Position numbers and translations under genes: made by a program | DNA from: Onchocerca volvulus | Lineage: Eukaryota; Nematoda; Chromadorea; Rhabditida; Onchocercidae | DNA length: 64,000 nucleotides | Direction of reading: 5' to 3' | Assembly: GCA_000499405.2 (NCBI GenBank) | Contig: HG738137.1 | Location: forward strand, 5,270,001 to 5,334,000 | In this document: piece by piece, positions 46,491 to 58,100 of the stretch | Layout of the letters: each line of letters starts with the position of its first letter | Position numbering within the stretch: position 1 is the stretch's first letter | The notes under the pieces: generated by a model | Told to the model about the DNA's origin: nothing | Database searches by the model: none | The model's input: the letters and a program-made list of their open reading frames with translations, nothing else

Positions 46491-49400
46491 TGTAAGTATT
46501 CGTAGTTCTCAGTGTTGGACCGATTTTGCTGTAGATCTGTGGCTAAAGCTGATTTAATTAAAGCAAGAATGTGCCAGCTTCTAAAATTTTCGTGTTGTTG
46601 ATTACCACTTTAGGCTTTACATGCTGATATGTAAATAAATTCTGCCACTTGTTTACGGAAACTTTTGAATGTAATGCTCAGTAGTGAAGATTTTCACATT
46701 TTCTAATTTGCCTCTTATTCATCTGTTCGATGAATGCACAATGCAGTTGTGGATCAGTCGTCGAAAGAAATTCGCTTCACATCGTTGTCTGTGGTGAATT
46801 AAATCATTGCTTTAAACCCAATTGCAAGCAAGTTTTGGATTTATAAATTCGAAGCTTTCAATTCACTGCACATTTTCTTCATGCATTTAGTACAAGTTTT
46901 TTCTAAGATAATTTGAATTACTATTTAGCACAACGGTAAAAACCAGTGTGGAGCGTCTCAGAAATTGGATTTAGTGTCAAACATATATTGAATTTAATTT
47001 TGATGATTAATTCTCTCACTAATAAGACGTTTTTGGACATCATTCGATTGCCACTCATCCTACATTTCTTTCCTATAATTTTTAAAATATGGATTACATT
47101 TATTTCGTCGTTGCTTGCATTTAAATATTTTAATAAGTACACTTAATGTACTTTTTTTTTATTTTCTTGTTTAATTAATGACAGAGCTAATAGTATCATC
47201 TTATTAAATGCTTTTTAACGTGCATCAAAATATAATTTATTCCTTTAATCAAGCTTATTAATGCAGTTAACCATTTTAATGTTTACTATTATTCCATTAT
47301 TTTCCTTATGAACTATTCTTCTAGTCCTTGTAAGGAATCAGCATTATCATCATAAATTATTGATATTATTAATAATTATTTGATGATATTCGAAAATATT
47401 GCAGTTCCTAGTTCAACATGCTTAATGTAAATGAAAATGATAACAAAAATAAAATCTTATGAAAATTGATTAAGCCATTTTTTGTTTTTTTGCACAAGAA
47501 TTCCAAGGTTTCAAATTTAGAAAAGAAAGATTATTTAACCCAATTAATGGATTTTGGTGCGGTTAAAAACTTGACTTTTAGCAAAAGCAGAAGTTTATTG
47601 TTAGAATTGAATATGGACGGATAAACAATGGAGCATAGTTCCGTTATTTTTTCCTGTTAAAATGATTTATGTTTAACAAACATTAAATGGATTTTAAATT
47701 TGTTCACCTCTTTAGCTCATTAACTTTCTTTGTATTATGATAATCGAGTTGCTTATTAATTAGACGAAAAAATATTTACATTTTCTGCATCTTTTTGCTA
47801 ATTTTAGAGTAGTTTTGTTGAAAAGAAAGGAACAGCCAGACAAAAAAAGAGTGGATGTCAAATTCAGAATATGAACTAGTTCCTTTCCAGTATGCAAACT
47901 GAAACTCAAAAAAAAAAAGCTTCTAAGTGACTGCCAACAAAAAAATGGCTTGGGAAACAAAAACTTATGCATATTTAAACATTACTGAATTTTATAAATA
48001 ATGTCAATTTTTGTTTACATGTTCAGTACTGATGCGATTTCGATTGATATTCGTAAATCTTATTTATTAAATTTGGAGCGCAACAGTTTTAAAAACTCGA
48101 GAAATAAGATGCGCTGTACTGGTTTCAAGTAATTTCATTTGGTTTAGTTAATGAATTCAATTTCTTTCATATTCTTATATTCCATTCTTATTTTTTTATT
48201 ATTAATAATTTTTATCCTCACAAAGGATTATTTCAGACGTTCTTTTTAATTGTTATCTATTAAAAACAAGTTTGGGTTACTCTTTTTCCCATACGTCATT
48301 TTTACCTATCTTACTTAATTACTTTCTTTTCCTTTCTTATTCAAATTCTTTTTTCCTCAACAACTGGAATTTATTCTGGTGAACAGTTCAAGGACAGTAC
48401 AAACAGTGAGTTGGACAGAAGAAGGAAAGGGAGGTGCTAACTGGTTTTAAATTAAATTTGGCTTTTGGTTATATGAACACTACGATTAATTAGATAGTTT
48501 CTTCGTATCCAATAATAGTTTTTTTCTTTATTTATTAGAAATCATGCAATTACTCTTTTTAATATATTTTTTGCACATTGATCTTCGAGTTGCAAAAATT
48601 AAGTATCTTGGCGGTGATCGAGTAGACGAGGAATTTTTACTCATATTTGATTTATATGATTTGGAATATTTTTAAACTTTCATTTCATAGAGGTTTCTAC
48701 TTGGCTTATTATTCATGTAATCAAAGAAGAACATGACCATGATTTAATGTTCTTTAGATTTGCAAAAAACTTCAAATCGATCATTTTGTTTCTCCGAAAG
48801 CTATAATGAAATCATTTAAAAATAAGCTGTTTATTTCAGTTTCTCCTCAATTTTTTGCTTGATAAACAAACCAAGTTTATTCAAAGATTTTTTTCATTGA
48901 AAAATTGAAAAAGGGCGAGAAAAAGAGTTTGATAAGTAGCTTGTCAACTAATGATCTGCAACCATTTTTTCAAATTCATTAACCAGACACGATGCCTGGT
49001 ACAAGTAGCTTTATTTTTTCCTTGATTCACCTCATTCATTATTTACAGGGTAATAACACATACATGTCTGCCAAATATTTTATTTGTTTATTTCACGTAG
49101 TAATTATTTTTCTTCAATCACTCAATCCTAGCCAACTTAAAAATAAATCCCAAAAATCTGTATAACTTTTAAATTTCACCTAGTTACATTAGATGTATTG
49201 TGGAGGTGGAAGGACATCAATTTATTTTATTTTCGGACTTTTTACTTGACCGAATGAAAGACACAAAATTGTCGATTAAAATAATGATTGAAAAGAAATA
49301 TTCAGATCTCAGAAACAACTAAAGTCATTTGACCATTTCCTACCACACTAGAAAAACTTAATCATACATTCATCAAATTGGAGCAATAATCATTAATAGC

Positions 49401-49718
49401 GTAATCATTCATTAATCAATTTTTCTTTTCATATTTTTTTTCTCTATTTAATTCAAATGGATCATTCATTTCTGTTTTCATTCTTTTTGCCTCTGTCACT
49501 TTTTTGCCGAAAGAATATGACAAGAACTTCTTCCTTACTTTTATTTCAAATATGATAACACCAAAATGGAAATAAATACAATCATAGCAGCATTACTGAT
49601 TATATAAGATTGGTTTGAGAGGAGGAAAGAAATCATAACTGCTCTTTGTTTTTTGTTGAAGATAAGTATGATTACTTATCAGACAGGAAGGTGAAAATAG
49701 TGAATACGAATTTCTAAG

Positions 49719-50117
49719 CAAGCTGTGGAAGTCTGTGTCGCTGGTAAATTTGTAAACTGTCAGGAAGTTCTGCATTGTATGAAAGTTAATGGCACTTTAG
49801 TTTTAAACAAAGATAATAAATATTATGATTGTCTTTCATCACATGCCAATAGGAATATAGCGACTTTCGATGAAGATAAAAATGCTACAGATTGTTTACT
49901 GGACATGATAGAGAATGATGAATCTTCTATCCTCATCCCAGTATCCAGGTACTGGAATCCAGAAAATTCAACGCAAATGACCAATTAGAACAATCCAATT
50001 CTTGGCAACCTTTCAGTAGAGCAATCTTTCGCGAACTGATTTTATGGCACGACATTTGCCGCAATTCAAATTACCGAGAAATATGCAAAAATTCGTGCTG
50101 TTGTTGGTCATTGAGGT
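49719..50117 (+). CDS. Candidate cysteine-rich exon(s) with a frame break
   Basis: The first part, from an AAG acceptor at 49716-49718 to about 49948, encodes CVAGKFVNCQEVLHCMKVNG and continues acidic. A second part, about 49963-50117, is open in another frame and encodes SRAIFRELILWHDICRNSNY then REICKNSCCC, ending at AG|GTTATA. The two are separated by 14 nt flanked by a direct ATCCAG repeat, too short to be an intron. So this is either a frameshifted (decayed) exon, a sequence error, or two exons with other boundaries. Cysteine spacing recalls secreted or GPI-anchored receptor modules. Not recognised. Confidence 0.35.
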
Positions 50118-50576
50118 TATACATATATATATATATGTTTCATCTGATGGAGAAAGGAAACATTTCAAAAAAAAAAAAAAGCGATTTGCAATCGAAGATA
50201 AAAAGTCCGAAAAATTTGTGATGCTGAAAGTTTTTGCGAAATGATTCAATCTGTATGCGAAATTCTTCATGAAACTATTTGACCATAATTCTGAATGTAA
50301 GTTATGACAAAATGAATTAAATTTTCACTTTAGATAGGCTGGGCTGCTAGAACGAATAATATTAAGATGTTAATTTTACCGATTAGAACAAGGTTTTCAG
50401 TAGCTTTCAGGTAAATATTGTTTTTTAAGTTTTAATAGAAAAGATGTTGGTAAGGAATATTTGAGGATAATAGAATTAAACAAAATTTCAATGCCCAAAT
50501 TATATTTTTCTTTCCACTTCTTCTTTGTAAGTAGTTCTTCAAATTCAGGAATCTGAATTGAGAAAAAGAAATAAAC

Positions 50577-50692
50577 ATGGATAGTTCCGAAATATATTCT
50601 AATTCCCAATTTTCGTTACCAAGTCTAAGAGAAGACAAGCGAATAGATCAAAAAGAGATTGATTGTAGAAGAGAATACTTGGCGATTGTACC
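50577..50692 (+). CDS. Candidate exon starting with ATG
   Basis: ATG 50577 opens 38 codons of polar, coding-like sequence (MDSSEIYSNSQFSLPSLRED) that ends at a donor, CC|GTAAAT. An acceptor-like TTCAG lies about 30 nt upstream, so it could be a trans-spliced first exon. An overlapping frame (about 50650-50820) is also open for 57 codons. Not recognised. Confidence 0.25.
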
Positions 50693-50829
50693 GTAAATTC
50701 AATTCTGAACTATCCAGTGAGTTCTTTGGAGAATGTTCTGATGGTTTGATGGTTGTTGGTTTCACTCTTTTAAGCAAATATAACTTTCTTACAAAACGGC
50801 CGCTGGAAATATTTGTTATTTAAGCATTT

Positions 50830-52311
50830 CGGATCAGGTTATTGTCATGGGAGGAAATGCAATAAATTATTCGTGAAGTCTGTTTTTCCTCTAGAAAAGT
50901 GTCATATTCAAGATCGCTTCATCGCCATGGGACATTTTTTTTACTGACAATAGAAGTTTTCCCGGAATTTCAAGGAAAGCTTTTCTTATTTTATTCACAT
51001 TTATCCACGGTTTTTTTTTTTGATTGATTCATGTCTTTGTGTACTTGAATTCATTTATTGTGTTCGAATTTTTTTCTGAATGATATTGTTTAACCAAAAG
51101 TACGCAAGACTTATTGGATTAAGATCTCTTACTACCGAAATAGTACAAAATTAATAAATGAATTTAGATTACTTTTTAAAAAAAATGGGAAGGATTTAAT
51201 TATGTAAAAATTTATGTTGTCTATTGGAAATGAGAGAATTATCGAGGTTTGCTCTTAAATTTCCCTGTAGTAAATCTTATTTTTATGACATTTGCATGCA
51301 TCCAATAGACTGATCCAAGTATTGTGGTACCGAAGTATTGTAGTAAAATGTAGCGCAATTGATAGATGACCATTATCGAGCAGCTATTGAAATAAATTAG
51401 TTTCGCGTTTTTAAGACTGGCTGAAATGAAGGACTGCGGAAATTAATCAGAAATGAAAAAATGGATTTATAAGTGGGAAGATTGAAGAAGGAAAAGAGGG
51501 ATGAGAAGAGGAGAAGGAAGATAAGGCAAGTATGCTTTAGCAAATATATCCAGATAGGATGGAAGAAATTGTTCATCCTTGCTTTGCCAGTGCAGTGCTA
51601 TGGAAAAGCTGAAGCAAAGTTGCCTTCTGCACCTGCTGTTTTTGATTTTTTTGTTCCATTCATCTTTAGCTGCCTTCTAGAGATTTTTGAAATATGATGC
51701 AATCAACGGTTGCTATGAATAGTCTAGGATATTTCATCTCGTTCCTTCTGAGCCTAATTGGCCAAAGATGGAATTCCTGGCTTGTATATTCCTGCTGGAT
51801 AAAACAAATCAGCATGGTTAGCATCAAGTGATGAATTTTCGGAAAGACTAGTTCTTGGAAACATTGTGATCTACTTGATTTTGCTTTTTCATTGCTATTT
51901 GGATCTCTTTCTATTATACCTTCTTCTATGATACATCAACGATCTACAGATTGTTCCTTCCCGTTTATACTGAAAGTCGTCATTTTCCCAATGATTATCA
52001 AATTTTCATTTATTTGATCAAATTTATGAGTTTGTTTGCTATGCTCGCTTATGAGATGTGAGATTAACTAATTATTATTGTCTTAAATTTATTTTATTTT
52101 TATTTTTTACATTACGTATTGATTTTCGATGAAATAAATAATCCTAAGCGTCGAAGAAACGATTTATATATGGTATTTTTTTAAATAACCAGCATAATCA
52201 GTATTTCAGAACAGTTGTAAATGTATATATATGGAAGCTAATAGCGAAATTACCAATTGAAGTATATACACCTTGATCAATACTTTTTCCCTTAAAATTA
52301 CATCCTTGTTC
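50830..52311. other. Non-coding flank before kpc-1
   Basis: No gene is supported. A Lys/Arg-rich open frame at about 51473-51697 is probably a chance frame across an AG-rich tract. AT-rich, with T and A tracts. Confidence 0.4.
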
Positions 52312-52507
52312 ATGAATTTTACAAAAACGTTCCCGAACGTTTTAACATTTCATCTCCTCTATTTCTCACTTGCTTCTACGGAAATAACGACAGTTTGCGG
52401 TGATACAATCAAATGGTTTTGGCTAGGAAAAGTTTGCTTTCAACTTATAAGCATTCTTTTTGGGATAATCAAGAATCTGTCTGTCCTACTGAAATCGATA
52501 GTGAAGC
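52312..52507 (+). other. Possible alternative 5' exon or uORF of kpc-1
   Basis: ATG 52312 starts a 65-codon open stretch with a hydrophobic N-terminus (MNFTKTFPNVLTFHLLYFSL) that runs into a strong donor, C|GTAAGT at 52508. Splicing to the acceptor at 52769 would meet a stop, so it cannot simply extend kpc-1. It may be a 5' UTR exon with an upstream ORF, an alternative start joined elsewhere, or chance. Confidence 0.3.
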
Positions 52508-52760
52508 GTAAGTTATCATTTCTATACAGTAATATTCACCGCGACTGACAATCTTTTGAAAATTTAACTAGTATCCTGTATTTTATATTAGCTTTAATTT
52601 AGTTTTTATAATTTAGTCAGAACGACTTAATTTAATTAGAAGAACTCAATTAATTAGAACAGAGCAAGAAATATGAACTACTTCCATTAATTTCGTTTCC
52701 TAGAGAAGAAATAATTTATGTCTATAATCCGAATTTGAAATATGATTTTTAGACAGTTTA

Positions 52761-52769
52761 TGTTTTCAG
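52761..52769 (+). promoter_or_regulatory. Trans-splice acceptor of kpc-1
   Basis: TGTTTTCAG ends 4 nt before the kpc-1 ATG (TTTTCAG|CAAAATGG), the classic arrangement for spliced-leader addition in nematodes. A cis-spliced 5' UTR exon at 52312-52507 is the alternative. Confidence 0.65.
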
Positions 52770-52773
52770 CAAA

Positions 52774-55131
52774 ATGGTAGAAGATGATTTAGCTTGCTGC
52801 TCAAAGGCAAATGTTTTTAAACTTCCTGGAAAGGATGAGAAAAGCAGTGTTTTGAAGAGAAACTGGATCCGGAATCAGGCTTCTTCCTTAAAACTACTAA
52901 ATAAACACTATTGCTCATTTTCTCGCCAACATTTTCGTACTTCTGTGACATCATCCCATATCTGCCCATCATTATTCATCGTTTTGTCATTCATCTTTTT
53001 ATTGATATTGGAGTTTTCCTTAGCAGCAGCGGATGAGCCAAATTTTACTGATACGGGGACTGATTTGAGACCTGATAGCGGCAGTGATAATTATAACAGC
53101 AGTAGGAGTAGTAGCAGTTATGCAGCAGAAGCTAGTCAATCATTACGAACAACATTGCGCAAAGTCTATACTAATCAATTTGCCGTACGAATCAAAGGTG
53201 GTGATATCTTGGAAGCAGACAAATTAGCAGCAAAGCATGGTTTCATCAATCTTGGACCAGTTTGTTTTCTTTTTCTCAAAATTTCCTAAAAATTTGAAGA
53301 ATTCAATCTAGGATTTCTAGGTTATGTTGTTACATTTATTGGTCTTCATTAGGATTAAATATTGTAAACAATATTGTTTTGAAAATATGGAAAGCTGGAA
53401 GGCTTTTTTCCATGTCGTTTTCGGATCTTTGTTTCGTTCATTTTTCTGTTTTGAAAAGACTCAAATTCACAGTGGTCGACTTTAACAGTTAATCAAATTA
53501 CTGAATGAGTTAGTAACTATCACCAAATTTTTCCTATGTAAGCAGGCCGTTAGACAGTATTATATGTTGTATCTTGATTATTTTATCAATTCGAAGACAT
53601 AAAAAGTATGGGAACAATGGAACTTTAGAGATGGTTATCAATTCATTTAGTAATTTGATTTTTAGTTTTGCTTAATTGCCATTCAACTGAAACATTAATT
53701 TTTCCACTCAAACTTCCACTTTTCTTTAAAAGAATCGAGAAGCTTCGGAATTCGAAGAAATCTTAAAATTATCGTCTGAATTCGAATAAATAGTGTTGAA
53801 AAGTATGAAAATTTTTAGAATGCCATTTTTTTTATGTCTCTGAATTCATAATTACAAAATTTGGAATATTTTATAATGAAAACTTAAAAAAAATATTTAT
53901 AGTACCATCAGTTTCAGTCTTTGTAATTAAGGTTTTGCCAAATGATGAGTATTTCTTGTTTGAAAGTCGGCAAACAAGAAAGAGATCGACACGGCATAGG
54001 AGGAATGCTCAAACAAATTCCATTGCAAGAGAACCTAAGGTAAAGAATTTACAAGTCTTTTGAATTCTTTCCTTTGTCCAAATATTTATAGATCTCACTT
54101 CGTTTGTCGTTTCAATATCGAGCCTGTTCGGCTTTTTGTCCGTTTGCAGCTGCATTTTCATATTGCTAATTTGTAAGAAAGATTGCAGAAACGAAATAAC
54201 AATGCAATTAACTTGTTAAAATATGAGAAGAATAGAGCGATTTATTTGTAATTTCAAAATATAAGTTACCATATGGAAATTAAGTTAATGAAGAGCATAC
54301 TACACATCACTTCTTTTAACAATTATTGGAAAAAGTTTAGGTGGCAGAAAATAGATTTTGGAAAAGTTTGTAATTTTCAATAAAAACTAAGCGGAAATAG
54401 CATTCTGAGCAGAGAGCTTGTTTTTTCTTTATTATTCTTGTAGATAAGTGACCAGATATTTGTTGCTTTTCCTATGCTTTCTAATCTAATCATTTTTGGA
54501 GGAATCAAGTGGCTTTCTGTTACGAATTTTCGACAAATCCTTTCCTTCTTCTTGTGTTTTGCATCTATGAACGTATTTGGGCGTCGCATACATGACGTAC
54601 ATTTTCATTCATTCATTCAATATCTCCCGCAACTGATGAGACAGATAACTAAGAGAAAAGTGCTTTAAACTTCCCGATAATATAATGAGAGAAATAAAAT
54701 TTTGTTGGATGGCGCCATCAGAAGCTGAAGTTAATATTGATACCATAGGGTCATCCCGTACTGCATTAGACTATGGAGCAAGCATTTTCAAGCTCTAAAT
54801 ATGATTTGTTTTAATAAAAACTGAACGTAATAATGTTTTAAATTTAATACAATTCAGTAAAATCTTAAAGAATATTATTTCAATAGCATATGCAATTCTC
54901 ATATCTCCTAAGCTGCTCATCGGGTTTGTACTAGTTGGGAATATTCTAATGTTATTCTTTTTATAACATTTAAATGAGTGCATTTATTTAAATTCAGAAA
55001 GAGGGAGACTATATAACGACTATCCCAAATTGTTCGAACATGTTCTCTTAGCTGATCAGATATAAATAATCATTACACTAACTATTCAAATCATTATTAC
55101 GATTGCTATGGTTAAGTCAGAATATTAATTT

Positions 55132-55191
<60 letters not shown>

Positions 55192-58100
55192 TATATTGAG
55201 TTTCAGAATAAAAGTTCATCAAAACAAATTAGATATTGATAAGTTCTTAGTAAGACTTATTTGTCATCTTAGTGCAATTGCGCCGAATTCTATGCTTCAA
55301 TTGACAGAAAAGACATCGAAGATGGTGTGTTCTGTTGGTACTGATCACTATTTTGGAGACTTTGTGAACATTTTGAACCTTAAATTAGACTATTAGATTT
55401 CGCCTTTTTCTTCCAACTTTTAAAAACCTCAAATGATCATTTTGTGGGATAAGTAAGGAGATTATTGAAGTATGGAATCATTGATTCATTTGTTAATTTG
55501 ATCGGAAATTATTCTAAATTGTTGCAATTGATAAATCAGTGGAAGATTTTATGAATTTAAGAGATGAGGAATTGATCTCGTATACTGTCTTATAGATGAG
55601 ATACTCTTTTTAAAAGTATGGATTGATTATAAGGCATTCTGTTATTACTCTATTGATTAGTATTATACTGCTATTTTCAACTATTAATATCCATACTGAT
55701 CCGAATTATTCTGGTACTATTAACACCAAGTTAATCAGAATTATATTGCTACTTTTAAAACTTAGAAGTTCATATTTCTGAATTTCCAAAATTGTTGAAG
55801 CGAAATATTTAGAGAATTATCTTTGTGTAGTCCTCATCAAATTTGACTTTTTTTTGTATAATGGAAGCTGTCTTTCCTATTTGTGCACAGAGGCTTCAGC
55901 ATCTTTGAGTATTATTGATTGTTATAATTAAAATCATGTTTTCAATGTTTATTCTTACAATTAAATAGTAGTACATTGTTACTAGTGCACTCATTGTAAA
56001 ACTAATGCGTTAACAAAAACTTACTATCACTCTATGGAATATTCAAGTTAAATTACACAGAATAAGTCATTCCGTTTTTTTATTTGTTTTTCGATTACTT
56101 GAAACTTATCCGAATTCGGAGATCAGTATTGTGCAGTCATTGTAGTATGCTACTATCATCCTGAATAATATGTCAGTTTGAACCGAAGAGTTTTACTCCT
56201 TTTTAATGAATAATGGAATAATTATAATGAAATAATTTCGTATTTTTTTTAGGTAAAATGGATAGAACAACAAATAGCGAAGAAAAGAGTTAAACGTGAT
56301 TATATACCTATGAACGCTCGTTCGTCAACTATTCATTTGCAACGATTCAAAGTAGGCATCTTCTATATACTTTACTGTAAATATTAGTTGATAATGCCGA
56401 TAAGAACTTTCTGCCCTTTCCTATATTTTTACATTCACTGATTAAGCCAATTTAGGTTTTTGAATTTCAGAAATTTCAATTTGATTTGATAGTTGAATAA
56501 CATATTGCTACGCAAAAATAGTGATTTTATATTTTAAATGAAAGTTAAAGAGAAAGATATAATTGAATTTTGTAGATAATTTCAATCTATAAAATTCAGT
56601 TATAGTGCAGTGAAACTTGACGCTACTCTTAGATAAGTTGCTGCTAGTGAATTTTCTTATGTTATTCAATGAGTGATTTCGATTTATTATTGTAAAATGG
56701 ATGAAATTGAAGGAGAGTTTTCTTTTCGATGCTTTCATTTTTGCTAAATTTTGTAGATTAGTTCAGTCACAATCTGCACAATATATCTATTATTTTCATA
56801 AGAAAAAAGAATTGTAATAGCTGGAGCGAATAATTAAAGCAGTTGAGAGAATTTTTATTCCAGAATTTCTAGTTAAGATATTTTTATTTCAAAAATCACA
56901 CTCGATAATAACATCTCCAGGGCAATGAAATTAATGATGATCTCATAATAATAACGAGTGATGATGCTCAACAACAACATTCAAGCAACCGGAACAGAAA
57001 CAACGGTGCCCGAAGTTATTATAATTTGAATGATCCTTTCTGGTCCGATATGTGGTATTTGGTCAGTTTGAAATCATATTATATAATGGTTGATTCTTTG
57101 TTTTATTGGTTATTCTGTTGTGAAGTAGTTCAATTACAGAATTCAGCAGTATATGATCGTGGATTGGATCATAATGTGCGCGAAGCTTGGGATCTCGGTT
57201 ATACAGGAAAGGGTGTGGTTGTAACAATATTGGATGATGGTCTGGAACGAACACATCCGGATATTGCTCCAAATTATGTGAATTTTTAAAAAATTTGATC
57301 CAAATAGATTGTTTTCTGTTAATGTCCTTGTGGGATTTTCAGTCTCGGAAATGAAAAATTTTATTTTCAGGATGCAAAAGCTAGTTACGATGTGAATGAT
57401 CACGATGAAGACCCGACACCTCGATATGATAGTACAGATGAGAATAGGCATGGAACACGTTGTGCTGGCGAAGTAGCTGCTATTTTCAATAATTCATTAT
57501 GCATTGTTGGAATTGCCTACAATGCTCGAATTGGTGGTATTATTTTAGGTTCATTTGCAGGGTGAATGTTTAAAAAAAAAAAAAAAGTAATACAGTGGTT
57601 GAGTTCGCATTATTTCATGAATTAGAAGTAAAATTTCCCGTAGAATCGAGATCTTATGATATAGAAATAGCAATGCACAGGCAATAAATTTAAGCCCAAC
57701 GGGTTTATTTCCCACAAAAATTAAGTAGCAAAATTTATCCATTGGGTAAATTTATTGAAAACTGTGTGGCACATGGGAGATCGTTGCTTTATCATTTTAA
57801 GGAATTCAGCCATGCGTTACCAGGGAGTATTAATTATAATAATGGGTAATTTAAGATATTTTAAATCAAATCAATAACAAATCGCATGAAAATTATTCAA
57901 GTTTATTTCTAGAAGAAAAATTTTGTGATTCAATATACCACTTGACTTATGGCAACACTAAATGCAAATCCTTTTTGTGAAATAATACATTCATAAATTT
58001 TTTTTTTAATGTCATTTCGATGCCTTTTACTTTCTTCTAGAGTGTAATAGTTTTCCATGAAAGTTAAACGCACAAAAATTATTTTTGCTCAACTTCGGAC

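Larger units (their letters stand above)
37200..49700. other. Gene-poor stretch with isolated coding-like exons
   Basis: AT-rich DNA without a recognisable complete gene. Open frames of 60-113 codons on either strand (for example 38542-38883 +, 37997-38332 -) have no recognisable similarity and could be chance. Candidate exons with better splice context are listed separately. The stretch may be one long-intron gene plus intergenic DNA. Confidence 0.4.

Noticed and set aside
55103..55396. Open frame through the poly(T) tract
   Set aside because: Most of its start is poly-Phe from a 58-bp T run inside a kpc-1 intron.
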